This document shows, one piece after another, positions 1 through 6,752 of a stretch of DNA of 48,171 bases. Position 1 is the stretch's first letter. Every line of letters begins with the position of its first letter. The notes below the pieces were generated by a model, which saw only the letters and a program-made list of their open reading frames with translations, was not told the DNA's origin and ran no database searches. The stretch spans positions 1-48,171 of the forward strand of contig JAGZQO010000012.1 in the NCBI GenBank assembly GCA_018382125.1. Reading direction: 5' to 3'. The position numbers were made by a program, and so were the translations under genes. The DNA is from Collinsella sp. (GTDB lineage Bacteria > Actinomycetota > Coriobacteriia > Coriobacteriales > Coriobacteriaceae).

Positions 1-2
1 TT

Positions 3-1091
3 GCGATCGTTGTTGCGATAGCCGTGGCAAGTGGAGCGTTCGCAACGTCCGAGCAACAACCAGAACAGCAGGAGTCAAGAACTGTCGATGTGACCCTCAA
101 CGTCACGGCCGACAACGGTTGGGACGAGAACTCCACGCCCGCCATCGCCCATATCGAGAGCAACGACGTGGACTTCTACCACGCGGTGACCCCCGATGCC
201 GATGGCAACAAGGGCACTTCCACAGTCGAACTCGCCGAGGGCGACTACACCGTGAGCTTCGTCAGCCCCGTCAACTCCGACGGTTCCGCATTCGACATCT
301 ACGACACGGGCGCTCCCGTCGACATCACCGTCGACGCCGACGCGAAGACCGCACCTGCCATCAACTGCCCTATGGCGCAGATTCCCGCTGACAAGGTCAC
401 CGACGATATGCTCGCGGACATCGTCAACAAGACCAAGGACGCCATCAAGAACGGCGACGTGACCTTGAAGGGCGATGCGGGCACTGGCATCCTCGACAAG
501 CTCGACGGTAACGTGAGCGCCAACCCGAACGTCTCCGACGAGACGAAGGAGAACGCATCCAAGGCCGAGGAGGGTGTCGATATCGACGGCAAGCCCGCCG
601 ACACCATCGGCAAGCCCGCCGACAAGCCTTCCGGCGGAAACGCCAACGCTTCCGGCTCCAACACCGGAAACTCCAACTCTGGAAACGCCGGCGGTTCCCA
701 CAAGCCGAGCACGCCTGCCCACCAGCATTCGTGGACACAGCACACCGCACAGAGGTGGGTATCCAACATGGTGACGGTCCCCGACTACGAGACGCAGACA
801 GTCTACGGAGCGCGTTTCTATGTCCCAACCGGCACTCCCGGCCAATACATCGCAAAAGGACCGGAGTACTGGTTCGAGAACGGATTCACGCGGGACGACC
901 TCAATGCCATCATCGTCAACGCCCTGCGTAACGCCGACGAGAACGGCCTGTACAACGGCGTGGATTACTCCAGCTACCAGAACATCAAAAAGACCGTGCA
1001 GGTTCAGGTCGGTTCCCATCAGGAAGACCACGGTTACTACGAGGACTACGTGGACTACGTGTATTGCAGTTCGTGCGGTGCTCGTCAGTAA
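3..1091 (+). CDS. Exported protein of unknown function with C-terminal CxxC (5' end outside window)
   Basis: The frame is open to the left edge, so the start codon lies outside the window. The first visible residues (AIVVAIAVASGAFA) look like the hydrophobic core and Ala-x-Ala exit of a signal peptide, which suggests export. A beta-rich segment of about 100 residues follows, then an acidic/Lys segment, a Gly/Ser/Asn/Pro linker near residues 190-235, and a C-terminal domain rich in His, Tyr and Trp that starts with HQHSW and ends in CSSCGARQ. The His residues and the final Cys pair could bind a metal (inference). There is no sortase signal or C-terminal membrane span. I do not recognise the family. 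A GTG at 24 is an unlikely start because it would cut through the signal peptide. Probably cargo of the integrative element. Confidence 0.7.
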   Translation, partial: AIVVAIAVASGAFATSEQQPEQQESRTVDVTLNVTADNGWDENSTPAIAHIESNDVDFYHAVTPDADGNKGTSTVELAEGDYTVSFVSPVNSDGSAFDIYDTGAPVDITVDADAKTAPAINCPMAQIPADKVTDDMLADIVNKTKDAIKNGDVTLKGDAGTGILDKLDGNVSANPNVSDETKENASKAEEGVDIDGKPADTIGKPADKPSGGNANASGSNTGNSNSGNAGGSHKPSTPAHQHSWTQHTAQRWVSNMVTVPDYETQTVYGARFYVPTGTPGQYIAKGPEYWFENGFTRDDLNAIIVNALRNADENGLYNGVDYSSYQNIKKTVQVQVGSHQEDHGYYEDYVDYVYCSSCGARQ

Positions 1092-1185
1092 CGACGAAAC
1101 CATAACGGCACGTACTGTGTTCGGGCATAGCCCTCACAGACCCGCGCGCTCCCTCCGGTCGCGTGCAGGTGTCCGTTTCCCAAAC

Positions 1186-1225
1186 AAGGGGAGCATCCGT
1201 ATAACGGGTGCTCCCCTTTGTTTTT
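1186..1225 (+). terminator. Rho-independent terminator after the exported-protein gene
   Basis: A 15-bp stem (1186-1200 with 1204-1218, a single T.G pair) and a 3-base loop are followed by TTTG and TTTTT. It lies 95 bases after the stop of the exported-protein gene. Confidence 0.85.
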
Positions 1226-1378
1226 GCCCAGATGCTCCGGAATACCGCGAAACAGGATCAGCGACGGCGCACCGACCTTTGAAGGGCTTTCGAGATCTTT
1301 CGGCGGGCTTTGGATGGGCATGCGTGAAAGACGCCTGCGGCGTCGGGTGCCTCTGAAACGAAGATAAGGAGGTACACG

Positions 1379-1732
1379 ATGGACAAGGAGCGTCTTGAAC
1401 CCAACAGCCCCCAGGAGGAGGCCATGTGGAGGGCGCAGGTGCTCAGGCGCACCGCCCGCATCTGCTCGGCGAAGGCCAAGGAGCTTGAGCGCATGGCGAA
1501 GGTGGACGGGAACGCCCCCATGCGCGACAGCAGCACCCTGAAGGACGTGCTCAAGCGCATCGACAACGTGATGGAGTGGCGGTTCGTGAACGCTCTGGGC
1601 GAGGTCGTACTCGACGGGGACATCCTCGCGGAGAGCATCGACTGCGAGGCCCTGCGCACCATGCGCTACTGCGTGGCGGAATACCTCAAGCGAATCGAGG
1701 AGCGGGAAGCGGAGGGGAAGGGCGATGAGTGA
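1379..1732 (+). CDS. Small charged protein of unknown function (mobile element cargo)
   Basis: A 117-residue, highly charged, mostly helical protein without signal peptide or membrane segment, probably cytoplasmic. A good ribosome site (AAGGAGG) sits seven bases before the ATG. The stop overlaps the next gene by 8 bases, so the two are probably translated together. The Arg/Lys/Glu heptad-like pattern suggests a helical bundle. I recognise no catalytic or DNA-binding motif. Its position between the exported protein and the xis-int module makes it accessory cargo of the integrative element. The function is unknown. Confidence 0.7.
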   Translation: MDKERLEPNSPQEEAMWRAQVLRRTARICSAKAKELERMAKVDGNAPMRDSSTLKDVLKRIDNVMEWRFVNALGEVVLDGDILAESIDCEALRTMRYCVAEYLKRIEEREAEGKGDE

Positions 1733-2006
1733 CTACGGCATCAAGACCTACGCCGACCTCGCCGAGACGTGCGGCGGGATGGTGCTCGCAAACGAGATGG
1801 CAAAACGCCCGCTTGAGCTTGTGAGCGGGGACTGGGCGCCGTGGGAGGAGATTTTCCAGTGGTACATCATACAGGACCCGTCGTTTGTCATGGATCACAC
1901 GGGCGAGCCGGTGTTCTACGACGAGGAGCTTGACCTGTACGTCCTTGGGGTAAATCATCTAGGCACAGCTTGGCAGCTCGTGCCCGCTCCGACAATCTAC
2001 GACTGA
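1725..2006 (+). CDS. Small acidic protein of unknown function (mobile element cargo)
   Basis: A 93-residue acidic protein that starts inside the end of the preceding gene (8-base overlap), so translation is probably coupled. The sequence is rich in Trp, Tyr and Asp, with segments such as FQWYIIQDPSFVMDH and DEELDLYVLGVNHLGTAW, which suggests a compact cytoplasmic fold. The latter resembles small antirestriction-like or plasmid-type proteins only in composition, so I assign no function. A strong terminator begins 12 bases after its stop and closes this two-gene unit. Confidence 0.7.
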   Translation: MSDYGIKTYADLAETCGGMVLANEMAKRPLELVSGDWAPWEEIFQWYIIQDPSFVMDHTGEPVFYDEELDLYVLGVNHLGTAWQLVPAPTIYD

Positions 2007-2018
2007 AAAGACGCCGAA

Positions 2019-2057
2019 GGGCGCAGCGAAAACAATCGCTGCGCCCTTTATTTTTTG
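2019..2057 (+). terminator. Rho-independent terminator of the two-gene cargo unit
   Basis: A perfect 10-bp stem (2019-2028 with 2037-2046) and an 8-base loop are followed by a T-rich tract (TTTATTTTTT). Confidence 0.9.
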
Positions 2058-2076
2058 CTCCGCGCGCACTCAAGAC

Positions 2077-2223
2077 GCGCTTTCTACACGTCGTCACTTT
2101 ACGCCTGAACTTGTAGAAAAACTCCGAGAAGATCGCCCCGTTTATGGGGCTTTCCGAAGCGCTTTCTACAACTGTCGCAATCTTCGACAGATCCAACCCC
2201 TAAAACATGCCTTGTTTTCTACA
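2077..2223. repeat. Four copies of TTTCTACA, three direct and one inverted
   Basis: The 8-mer TTTCTACA occurs at 2081-2088, 2163-2170 and 2216-2223 on the plus strand and inverted at 2112-2119. Two copies extend to GCGCTTTCTACA (2077-2088 and 2159-2170). They lie in the otherwise gene-free 2007-2617 leader upstream of the xis-like gene and may be sites for the integrase arm-binding domain, the excisionase or a regulator (inference). Confidence 0.5.
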
Positions 2224-2308
2224 GCGTTTCACGCCATATATCAGGAGAAATCGCCTTGGCTCCCTCCGCTATACGCTTCGGGGGCAAAAAAGGCAAAAGG
2301 GCATAAGG

Positions 2309-2353
2309 GGGACTGACGCAGCGTGCGCTGCGGTCGGCATAGCCGACAGTCCC
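2309..2353. other. Perfect three-way-junction sequence in the leader upstream of xis-like gene
   Basis: Three consecutive perfect 6-bp stems nest without mismatch. GGGACT (2309-2314) pairs with AGTCCC (2348-2353). Inside it are CGCAGC/GCTGCG (2317-2322/2327-2332, 4-base loop) and GTCGGC/GCCGAC (2333-2338/2342-2347, 3-base loop), with two unpaired bases at the junction. It could fold as RNA or as extruded DNA. No gene covers it. Confidence 0.55.
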
Positions 2354-2617
2354 ATGCCCAACGCCCGCGTACTTCATACAAATAAACCCACGAGCATCGA
2401 GCGAAGCGAGATGCGCACGGGCGAAGGGCATGCGTATGGAGACCCCGTGAATCTCGAAATATAGCACTGACTTTTTTTCTCCTCATTTATGAACGGATGC
2501 AAGCAAAAATACTGATTTATCAGGGTTTTTTCGATTTGCTGATGCGCAACGGTGCGGGTACTCTCGGGTCGAATTGAAATTGCGTTGCAAGCAACGCCGA
2601 TTGAAAAGGAGGCTCGA

Positions 2618-2860
2618 ATGAGCAAGGAGACAAGTGTTCAGGATGCGTCTGAGAACCCTGTGTACAGCATGCTCGAAAATGCCATGTTGGTCGTTGACGA
2701 AGAGGAGGCAAAGAAGTTTCTTGGGGCAACCAGGCTTTTGCAGTTGATGGTAGACAGCGGTGATGGCATCGGGCCTGCGCATCTTCGTCACTGCTATGAC
2801 TCATCTCATCGCTATTACTTTGTAAGCGATCTGCTGTATTGGAACACGAATCGTCGCTAG
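2618..2860 (+). CDS. Excisionase-like helix-turn-helix protein
   Basis: An 80-residue protein; the ATG at 2618 is chosen because AAAGGAGG precedes it by six bases. From about residue 26 it follows the MerR/excisionase HTH_17 pattern: DEEEAKKFLG (helix 1), TRLLQLMVDSG (recognition helix), then a wing and the closing YYFVSDLLYWN, like the R-R-S-D-L-x-x-W ending of excisionases and other small DNA-binding proteins. In Tn916-type elements the xis gene sits directly upstream of int, as here. It is therefore likely to direct excision and perhaps to regulate the element. The assignment rests on pattern and position only. Confidence 0.65.
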   Translation: MSKETSVQDASENPVYSMLENAMLVVDEEEAKKFLGATRLLQLMVDSGDGIGPAHLRHCYDSSHRYYFVSDLLYWNTNRR

Positions 2861-2903
2861 GGTTCTCGAAAGCAATCCCGCGCAGCCCGTACCACTAGCA
2901 ATT

Positions 2904-2943
2904 ATGTGCCCCGATGCACCAGCGAAGCAGCATCGGGGCACAT
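2904..2943 (+). promoter_or_regulatory. Perfect 14-bp hairpin just upstream of the integrase ribosome site
   Basis: ATGTGCCCCGATGC (2904-2917) is followed by a 12-base loop and its exact reverse complement (2930-2943). It ends about 11 bases before the integrase GGAGGT and lacks a T tract. It could terminate or attenuate transcription between the xis-like gene and int, or be a protein binding site. Confidence 0.55.
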
Positions 2944-2967
2944 CCATAAGGAGAGGAGGTGACAAGA

Positions 2968-4164
2968 GTGCCCACGAGGAAAGACAGCAAGGGGCGCATC
3001 CTTCGCCAAGGAGAGGGGCAGCGCCCGAACGGCCAGTACTATTTCAAGTTCAAAGACGTGAAAGGCAAGACGAAGTACAAGTACTCGTGGACGCTTACCA
3101 CGCACGACCTCCCTCCCAAGGGCAAAAAGTCGGGGCCGTGCCTCCGCGAAATCGAGAAGCAGGTGCAACGCGATCTGTTTGACCGCGTTGCACCAAGCGG
3201 GATGACCGTTCTCGAATTGGTTGAAAAGTACGTCGCGACCAAGACGGCGGTGCGCCCGACTACGCGCGCGGGCTATAAGACGGTTATGAACTTTCTCGCC
3301 AAGGACGAGTTCGGAAGCAGGAAGATCGGCGATGTAACGACGCTCGACGCGAAGAATTGGCTCATCTATCTTCAAGGCGAACTCGGGAAAAGCTACAGCG
3401 CGATTCATTGCATTCGAGGAGTGCTTCGCCCAGCTTTCCAGCTAGCGGAGGAAGACGACCTCATCAGGCGCAACCCGTTCAACTTCGAGCTTGCCACCGT
3501 ACTCGTCAATGACTCCATTGAGCGCGAGGCCTTGTCCCCACGGGACGAGCGCAGGTTCCTCGATTTCATCAAGGGAGATAAGCATTACTCGCGATACTAT
3601 GAAGCGTTCTACATCCTCTTCAACACGGGGCTGCGCATCTCGGAGTTCTGCGGCCTCACAAAATCTGACCTCGACTTCGGAAACGGAAGCATCCGCGTCA
3701 ACAAGCAGCTGCAGAGGGGCAGCGATATGAGGTACTACATCGAGCGCCCCAAAACGAAAAGCGGCGAGCGATACGTGCCCATGTCCGAGGAAGTCAAAGA
3801 ATGCTTCAAGACGATCCTTCAAAAGCGTGCCAACCCACCCGTCGAGCCCGTCGTTGACGGGGTAAGCGGATTCCTGCTTCTGGACAAAAACGGCATGCCG
3901 AAGGTTGCGATGCACTGGGAGAAGTACTTCCAGCTCTCCCTCCGCAAGCACAATAGCATTTACAAGAAGGGGCTTCCCAAGATTACCCCGCATGTATGCC
4001 GACACACGTTCTGCTCCAAGATGGCTCGCAAGGGGATGGACCCCGCGAAGCTCAAGTACATCATGGGGCACTCGGACATTAGCGTGACATACAACACGTA
4101 CACCCACCTTGGATTCGAGGATGTGAGGGACGACATGCTCCGCATGACGGATGGTGCCGTGTAA
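2968..4164 (+). CDS. int: Tn916-family tyrosine integrase
   Basis: A 398-residue site-specific recombinase that would excise and integrate the element. The N-terminal ~75 residues (DSKGRILRQGEGQR..., ending in a REIEKQVQRDLFD segment) match the Tn916-type arm-binding domain. A SAM-like core-binding domain covers about 80-170 and the catalytic domain about 185-390. Catalytic residues are visible: Arg in TGLRISE (about 223), Lys in KTKSGE (about 264), H-x-x-R in TPHVCRHTF (about 342/345), His in MGHSD (about 368) and the nucleophilic Tyr in NTYTH (about 378). Length is normal (Tn916 Int is 405 residues) and the gene looks intact. The GTG at 2968 is preferred over the GTG at 2959 because GGAGGT lies seven bases before it. 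Confidence 0.93.
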   Translation: MPTRKDSKGRILRQGEGQRPNGQYYFKFKDVKGKTKYKYSWTLTTHDLPPKGKKSGPCLREIEKQVQRDLFDRVAPSGMTVLELVEKYVATKTAVRPTTRAGYKTVMNFLAKDEFGSRKIGDVTTLDAKNWLIYLQGELGKSYSAIHCIRGVLRPAFQLAEEDDLIRRNPFNFELATVLVNDSIEREALSPRDERRFLDFIKGDKHYSRYYEAFYILFNTGLRISEFCGLTKSDLDFGNGSIRVNKQLQRGSDMRYYIERPKTKSGERYVPMSEEVKECFKTILQKRANPPVEPVVDGVSGFLLLDKNGMPKVAMHWEKYFQLSLRKHNSIYKKGLPKITPHVCRHTFCSKMARKGMDPAKLKYIMGHSDISVTYNTYTHLGFEDVRDDMLRMTDGAV

Positions 4165-4177
4165 GCTAAAGTGTACG

Positions 4178-4218
4178 AAGTTGTAAATCCGCGAGGTTTA
4201 CAACCGAATTTACAACTT
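4178..4218. repeat. Three TTTACAAC repeats after int; possible element end or integrase arm sites
   Basis: AAGTTGTAAAT (4178-4188) and its exact inverse ATTTACAACTT (4208-4218) enclose a third copy of TTTACAAC (4197-4204). The inverted pair ends in TTTT and could also terminate int transcription. Tn916-type elements carry repeated integrase arm sites next to their ends, which fits this position. The function is inferred. Confidence 0.45.
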
Positions 4219-4336
4219 TTGCGGCGGAAAATATCCGCTCATACACGAGTCGATTCGGGATTCTGCGACTGGGCGATGACATACGAACAGCATTTATCAC
4301 CTGCGGAAATCCTGATATATGAGAGGAAGTCCGAGG

Positions 4337-4783
4337 ATGCACAGAATCATGTTCGTATGCCACGGCAACATCTGTCGCTCGACGATGGCTGAGTCCGTGT
4401 TTACCGAGCTGGTGCGGCGCGCCGGGCGCGCGGGCGAGTTTGTCATTGATTCCGCTGCGACCTCGACCGAGGAGATCGGCAACCCGCCACACCACGGCAC
4501 CATTGCCAAGCTACGCGAAGTCGGGATTCCCGTCGTCGCACATCGTGCACGTCAGGTGCGTCGCGCGGAGTATGGCGACTGGGACCATATTGTCTATATG
4601 GATGCTGAGAACGCGCGTGGCCTGCGTCGCATCTTTGGCGACGACCCTGACGGCAAGATTACGCGCTTGCTCGATTGGACTGATCGCCCCGGCGACGTGG
4701 CCGATCCCTGGTACACCGGCAATTTCGATGCCACCTACCGCGACGTGATCGCCGGCTGCACCGCCATGCTCGAGCAGCTGTAG
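4337..4783 (+). CDS. Low-molecular-weight protein tyrosine phosphatase
   Basis: A 148-residue cytoplasmic phosphatase of the LMW-PTP family. The N-terminal P-loop MFVCHGNICRS holds the nucleophile Cys8 and phosphate-binding Arg14 (C-x5-R-S), and DPWYTGNF near residue 123 supplies the general-acid Asp, so all key residues are present. The ATG at 4337 is chosen over 4319 because GAGAGGA lies eight bases before it and the family starts close to the P-loop. It is the first gene right of the integrative element, whose insertion lies less than 160 bases upstream and may have altered its promoter. No partner tyrosine kinase is visible, so the target is unknown. Confidence 0.93.
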   Translation: MHRIMFVCHGNICRSTMAESVFTELVRRAGRAGEFVIDSAATSTEEIGNPPHHGTIAKLREVGIPVVAHRARQVRRAEYGDWDHIVYMDAENARGLRRIFGDDPDGKITRLLDWTDRPGDVADPWYTGNFDATYRDVIAGCTAMLEQL

Positions 4784-4836
4784 GTTCGTGGGCGCACGAA
4801 CCACGCTCTAAACGGGAGAAAATCCACGCTCATGAA

Positions 4837-4865
4837 TGTGACAAAGGAACTGTCCCTTTGTCACA
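4837..4865. repeat. 29-bp odd palindrome, copy 1
   Basis: A 14-base arm close to TGTGACAAAGGGAC, a central T and the inverse arm. In this copy the left arm has one change (AAAGGAAC), which gives one A-C mismatch. It lies between the phosphatase and ATPase genes, which converge. Related copies are at 6384, 12555, 15917, 17138 and 33396. Confidence 0.85.
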
Positions 4866-4878
4866 TCCGGGACTGGCC

Positions 4879-6240
4879 CTAGACCGGCTTGACCTCCAGC
4901 TTTATCCCCTCGGCGCAGGAGTCGCCCAAAACATCCGAAAGGGCCCAGGTCGCATATAGCGGCAAATAGAGAACCGCTCCGTTGCGCTCAACGTTGCCTC
5001 TCGAGAAAACAATCCCGAGCCTTACGCCATATTCAGCCGTATCAAGCACATGACCGAGCGCAGCGTGCGCGTGGTAATAGGAGCCCGATTTAACCTCGAT
5101 CGGAACAGCCGTCCCATCCGGTCCATCGACCACAAAGTCCACTTCACCGCGCTTTTTTGTCTGATAGTAGTAAAGCTGGCGATTTTGGGCGGCCAGCTGC
5201 TGGGCCACCACGTTTTCGTAAATGCCGCCCAGATTGGGCTCCTTGCTATCAAGATACGCCGCTTGGGCGACTCCAACGGGGTAGCGCGCCATCAACATGC
5301 CCGTATCCGATTGATATAGCTTGAACTGCGATGGCCGCGCCGTCTTGAGCAGGGGCGATTTTGGCTCGGTTACGATATCGGCTTTGAGAGCAACGCCGGC
5401 ATCGACAAGCCATACAAAATCTCGCTGATACTTCTCGTAGTAAGCCTTGGGGTCAATGGAATTGAGCACGAAGCGCTTGTTTTCGCCCTCGAGCATAATA
5501 GGGAGCTGATCGTAGATGCTCTGCATCTGAAGGGCTCGCCCGCTTGCATACTTGGAGATATCCCGCCGGTACTGTTCGTTGAGCTCTGACTGTAGCTGAC
5601 GAACAGAGGCAAGGTCGCCCTGCGTGTCAAGGAAACGCTGCACGACCTCCGGCATTCCGCCGACAACGGTATAGGTCCTGAAGTTTGCCATCATCGCGTC
5701 ATGAATGTAATCAGGAATGGGCCTCTCGCTGATACACGCGTCACGTATCGTTTGACGAGCCCCCTCGCTCACCCCGATTGCCCAGCAAAACTCCTCAAAA
5801 TCGAGCGGGAACATCCTAAGCTCGCGAACATACCCCACGGGATAGGACCTGACGCCCTTGAACTGAGTCCCGAGCATTGACCCCGAAAACGCCCAGCGGC
5901 ACCTCCCGTCCTCAACAAGGAACTTTGCCATCGTCATGATGTCGGGGGCCTCTTGGACCTCATCGATAAACACGAGCGTTTTGCCTGGTGCAATCGACTT
6001 TCCCGAAAGAAGCGTCACCCTGCTGATGAAATCATCGGCATTCCGCGCCTCGAGAAGAGCATCTTTTGCCTGGCGGTTTTCCATGAGGTTAAGCTCAATG
6101 TAGGTTGCATGGCTGGCTTTGCCAAATGCGCGAATCGAATAGCTTTTGCCGATCTGGCGAGAACCCGTGATGAATAGGGCCTTTTGCTCGGCAGACTTCA
6201 GCCAACGCTCCAGCTCTGCCGCTATTTTCCTGCGCAGCAT
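4879..6240 (-). CDS. AAA-family ATPase with C-terminal DUF4143 domain
   Basis: A 453-residue protein of the AAA_14/DUF4143 group, common in gut bacteria and of unknown physiological role. Walker A is GSRQIGKS (26-33), Walker B is TLVFIDEVQE (about 88-97), and the AFSGSM segment fits sensor 1. The C-terminal DUF4143 part ends with KKRGEVDFVVDG...VPIEVKSG, a D-x-E-x-K pattern like that of PD-(D/E)xK nucleases. No signal or membrane span. The ATG at 6240 is used because GGGGAGAG lies five bases before it. The gene is flanked by two copies of the 29-bp palindrome, and its upstream region has three repeats at 33-bp spacing, which suggests tight regulation and perhaps recent acquisition. Confidence 0.88.
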   Translation of the reverse strand: MLRRKIAAELERWLKSAEQKALFITGSRQIGKSYSIRAFGKASHATYIELNLMENRQAKDALLEARNADDFISRVTLLSGKSIAPGKTLVFIDEVQEAPDIMTMAKFLVEDGRCRWAFSGSMLGTQFKGVRSYPVGYVRELRMFPLDFEEFCWAIGVSEGARQTIRDACISERPIPDYIHDAMMANFRTYTVVGGMPEVVQRFLDTQGDLASVRQLQSELNEQYRRDISKYASGRALQMQSIYDQLPIMLEGENKRFVLNSIDPKAYYEKYQRDFVWLVDAGVALKADIVTEPKSPLLKTARPSQFKLYQSDTGMLMARYPVGVAQAAYLDSKEPNLGGIYENVVAQQLAAQNRQLYYYQTKKRGEVDFVVDGPDGTAVPIEVKSGSYYHAHAALGHVLDTAEYGVRLGIVFSRGNVERNGAVLYLPLYATWALSDVLGDSCAEGIKLEVKPV

Positions 6241-6259
6241 AGGCTCTCCCCTCAGTCTC

Positions 6260-6340
6260 ATCAAATGAAATGCAAAGTTTTATACGCTTGATTATCGATG
6301 AAACGCAGAATTTATAGAACTTAAAATCAAATGAAATGCA
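6260..6340. promoter_or_regulatory. Three direct repeats at 33-bp spacing upstream of the ATPase
   Basis: ATCAAATGAAATGCA occurs at 6260-6274 and 6326-6340. A diverged copy, ATCGATGAAACGCA, at 6294-6307 is in exact register between them. The 33-bp period is close to three helical turns, as expected for operators on one face of the DNA. They start 20 bases upstream of the ATPase start codon. A self-regulating or shared DNA-binding factor is inferred. Confidence 0.6.
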
Positions 6341-6383
6341 GAGATTTGAGATTATAAGCAAAAGAAGGGGCACCACCGGCGAA

Positions 6384-6412
6384 TGTGGCAAAGGGGCTGT
6401 CCCTTTGCCACA
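6384..6412. repeat. 29-bp odd palindrome, copy 2 (compensated variant)
   Basis: Same design as the copy at 4837, but TGTGAC/GTCACA has become TGTGGC/GCCACA: both arms changed together, so pairing is kept. One G-T pair remains near the centre. It lies between the TIGR04076-like gene (ending 6423) and the ATPase promoter. Confidence 0.85.
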
Positions 6413-6422
6413 TTACGCTCGA

Positions 6423-6752
6423 CTACTCGTCAACGATCTCGGCAAGCCAGACGTTCAGTGTATCGACCTCGGGGCAGCAGAACTTTGCCGTGCCGGGCTC
6501 GTTGCCAGGCACGGTTCCGCCATAGCGCAGGATATCGATATAGGGAAAGCCCACATGGCAGGCCATGGCGCACATCTTGCCGCGGTCTCGGTCGAAGTCA
6601 AAAACGTCGCCGGGCTTGTGACCATGGTGGCAGCGGCACGCACCCAGCTGGTCCACGCAGCTCACGCGGATACGCGGACGCTTGCCACGCGGCGCGCCGA
6701 GCGGCTTGTTCTCGCCCGCAGGCTTGATGCCGCCCTCGCCAGCATTACTCAT
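6423..6752 (-). CDS. Small cysteine-rich TIGR04076-like protein
   Basis: A 109-residue soluble protein of unknown function. After a flexible N-terminus rich in Gly/Pro/Lys, the pattern CRCHHGHKPGDVFDFD, then CAMACHVGFPYIDILRYGG, EPGTAKFCCPE and a short hydrophobic end matches the TIGR04076 family, in which a Gly-Asp-x-Phe strand is followed by conserved Cys and a CCP motif. The many Cys and His residues suggest metal binding (inference). The ATG at 6752 overlaps the stop of the upstream kinase gene by 8 bases, so the two are translationally coupled, although no functional link with vitamin B6 metabolism is known to me. Confidence 0.75.
   Translation of the reverse strand: MSNAGEGGIKPAGENKPLGAPRGKRPRIRVSCVDQLGACRCHHGHKPGDVFDFDRDRGKMCAMACHVGFPYIDILRYGGTVPGNEPGTAKFCCPEVDTLNVWLAEIVDE

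Larger units (their letters stand above)
1..4218. mobile_element. Integrase end of a Tn916-type integrative element (left part outside window)
   Basis: A Tn916-family integrase (2968-4164) is preceded by an excisionase-like HTH gene, the usual xis-int order at one end of Tn916-type conjugative transposons. Genes to the left (an exported protein and two small unknown genes) look like cargo. To the right, housekeeping chromosomal genes begin at 4337. The end of the element is inferred to lie in 4165-4330, where repeats of TTTACAAC occur. I cannot see the other end, so the exact junction and the direct repeat left by insertion are unknown. Confidence 0.6.

Noticed and set aside
2207..2464. An 85-codon plus-strand frame in the mobile-element leader
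   Set aside because: It covers the three-way junction and repeat-like sequence, has no ribosome site and shows no protein-like composition.
4165..4336. A tRNA gene as integration target of the element
   Set aside because: No cloverleaf or tRNA 3' end is visible near the integrase, and Tn916-type integrases do not need one.
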